DNA of 56,356 nt, from assembly GCA_022616725.1 (NCBI GenBank), contig JAKEEH010000463.1, positions 1-56,356 on the forward strand. Direction: 5' to 3'. Positions 55,462 to 56,356 of the stretch are shown here, in pieces. Source of the stretch: Limisphaerales bacterium. Its GTDB lineage: Bacteria > Verrucomicrobiota > Verrucomicrobiia > Limisphaerales > JAKEEH01. The notes beneath the pieces were generated by a model that was not told the DNA's origin, did not search any database, and worked only from the letters and a program-made list of their open reading frames with translations. A program made the translations under genes and the position numbers. Position 1 is the stretch's first letter, and the number at the start of each line of letters is the position of its first letter.

Positions 55462-55961
55462 GATCGGCGATGAAGAACACTTGATTATGTTGGTGTGCCG
55501 GAGGCCGAACCGGCTCCGGCACTCACAAACTGCCGTTTCGGTCTTTTCGGTTGAAGGCCGTGATGTTGCAAGGCAGTGTCGTAACGTGCTCGGGCGCTGA
55601 TGACCGCAGGTGAAACAGATAAAGGCTGGCATTTTGCAGGCGCGAGCGGTTTGCCCGGGCTGCGCGACTCTGCGAATCGCAATCGCCACGCCAACAGCAA
55701 AAGCGAATCGCCACACAGGAGAGGGATGATGCGTGTGTGAAGACTTTTTACGCCGCCCGTGAAAGTAAAGATTCGAAAGCGGCGGAAGACAGCCGCACTC
55801 CATGACGCTGCCGCGCGCGGTCAACGGCCTCTGAATTTCCGCCAGGTTGTGGAGTGCGGCTGTCCTCTGCCGCTTTCAATACCCGTCAATACCCGCTCAA
55901 TACCCCCTTCACCGCTTGCGTCCAGCTTCTCACGACGATACGCTAACCCGTCCGTGTGAAG
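55462..55961. other. Repeat-bearing intergenic region before ileS
   Basis: About 500 bp without a convincing gene. It holds the 28-bp-arm palindromic element at 55775-55877 and, next to it, three short caataccc-type units (about 55876-55908). No clear -35/-10 pair was found before ileS. Confidence 0.5.
55775..55877. repeat. Palindromic element with 28-bp arms
   Basis: Left arm 55775-55802 (starting gaaagcggcgg) and right arm 55850-55877 are inverted copies with 2 mismatches in 28, separated by 47 bp. The arm ends gaaagcggc and gactcca-type text recall REP/MITE-like elements of soil Verrucomicrobiota, from memory only. It may be a transposon-derived non-autonomous element. Confidence 0.7.
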
Positions 55962-56356
55962 ATGGATTATAAGAACACCCTGAACCTGCCACGCACCGAC
56001 TTCCCCATGAAGGCGGAGCTCGTTGCCCGCGAGCCCCAGCGCCTGGAAAAATGGGCTGCCACGCGCCTGTACGAACGCATTCAGGCGGCGCGCGCCGGCG
56101 GTGAAAAGTTTGTCCTCCACGACGGACCGCCCTTTGCCAACGGCGACGTTCATATCGGCACCGCGCTGAACAAAATCCTGAAGGATTTTATAGTGAAGTA
56201 TCACACGCTGCGGGGCCGGCATGCTCCTTATGTTCCGGGGTGGGACTGCCATGGCCTGCCGATCGAATTCAAGGTCAGCCAGGATCTGCGCAAAGCCGGA
56301 CGGACCGAAAATGATCCAATCGCCATCCGCAAAGCGTGTGATGCGTATGCGCGCAA
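55962..56356 (+). CDS. ileS: Isoleucyl-tRNA synthetase, 5' part (truncated by window end)
   Basis: The first ~131 codons of a class I synthetase that attaches Ile to tRNA-Ile. [20 protein letters not shown] starts the N-terminal extension, and the catalytic-core signature lies in [20 protein letters not shown]. The class I signature reads HIGT rather than [21 protein letters not shown] is strongly IleS-like. The gene continues past 56356; the ATG at 55962 is the only fitting start. Confidence 0.93.
   Translation, partial: MDYKNTLNLPRTDFPMKAELVAREPQRLEKWAATRLYERIQAARAGGEKFVLHDGPPFANGDVHIGTALNKILKDFIVKYHTLRGRHAPYVPGWDCHGLPIEFKVSQDLRKAGRTENDPIAIRKACDAYAR

Noticed and set aside
1..56356. tRNA, rRNA and CRISPR arrays
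   Set aside because: No cloverleaf with a GTTCRA-type T-arm, no rRNA signature and no regularly spaced direct repeats were found on reading; a tRNAscan-SE run would settle this.

Overview
The window is about 56 kb of GC-rich bacterial DNA, gene-dense and without any rRNA, tRNA or CRISPR array that I could find by eye. Gene content suggests a Gram-negative member of the Verrucomicrobiota, perhaps near the Pedosphaera/Limisphaera group. The clues are a DUF1080 secreted protein, a GldA/GldF/GldG-like transporter with a DUF4340 protein, a sulfite-oxidase-like Tat enzyme, an outer-membrane channel, sigma-54, and many short dispersed AT-rich or palindromic intergenic repeats. This placement is an inference; no marker gene was searched.

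Layout. 1-1014 is repeat-rich non-coding DNA. 1015-4519 holds a molybdopterin oxidoreductase and RNase R, followed by a copy of the oxidoreductase 3' end (4739-4808). 4916-8841 (minus) holds a zinc-ribbon DNA methyltransferase, a PD-(D/E)XK nuclease and an RNase HI with an extra Cys-rich tail. 9055-10449 has an XRE regulator with a perfect operator-like palindrome, then a DUF2975/YozG pair. 10561-15012 has an ABC-F ATPase, a GMC oxidoreductase and an SDR. 15054-18920 has gpsA-plsY, divergent aroE and a prepilin peptidase. 18927-23508 has a rhodanese, DUF488, DUF1080, PPK2 and rpoN. 23518-31780 (minus) is a five-gene operon: ABC ATPase, permease, GldG-like, DUF4340 and an AsmA-like giant protein, preceded by an HtrA-type protease.

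33657-34574 is a spermidine-synthase-like protein with a signal peptide. 35378-42901 is a seven-gene carbohydrate operon: dehydrogenase, FAH hydrolase, ribose-type ABC ATPase and permease, two tandem paralogous binding lipoproteins, and a Gfo/Idh/MocA oxidoreductase. It is tightly coupled by 4-bp overlaps. 42891-49690 (minus) is a nitrate-type ABC uptake operon: a NasS-like cytoplasmic binding protein, a Tat-exported NrtA-like protein, a small unnamed membrane protein, a permease, two ATPases and a beta-barrel porin. It could move its substrate across both membranes. 50127-51962 is an MsbA-like exporter. 52224-53750 is a ComM/YifB ATPase, followed by a secreted GDSL esterase whose stop codon lies in a decayed copy of the comM 3' end. 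The window ends in the 5' part of ileS.

Three cross-window signals stand out. Four good sigma-70-like promoters (DUF2975, plsY, aroE, rpoN) place the expected transcription start on the start codon, which suggests leaderless mRNAs. Two genes (the molybdoenzyme and comM) have their 3' ends duplicated on the far side of one intervening gene. A restriction-modification-like gene pair is directly followed by RNase HI.
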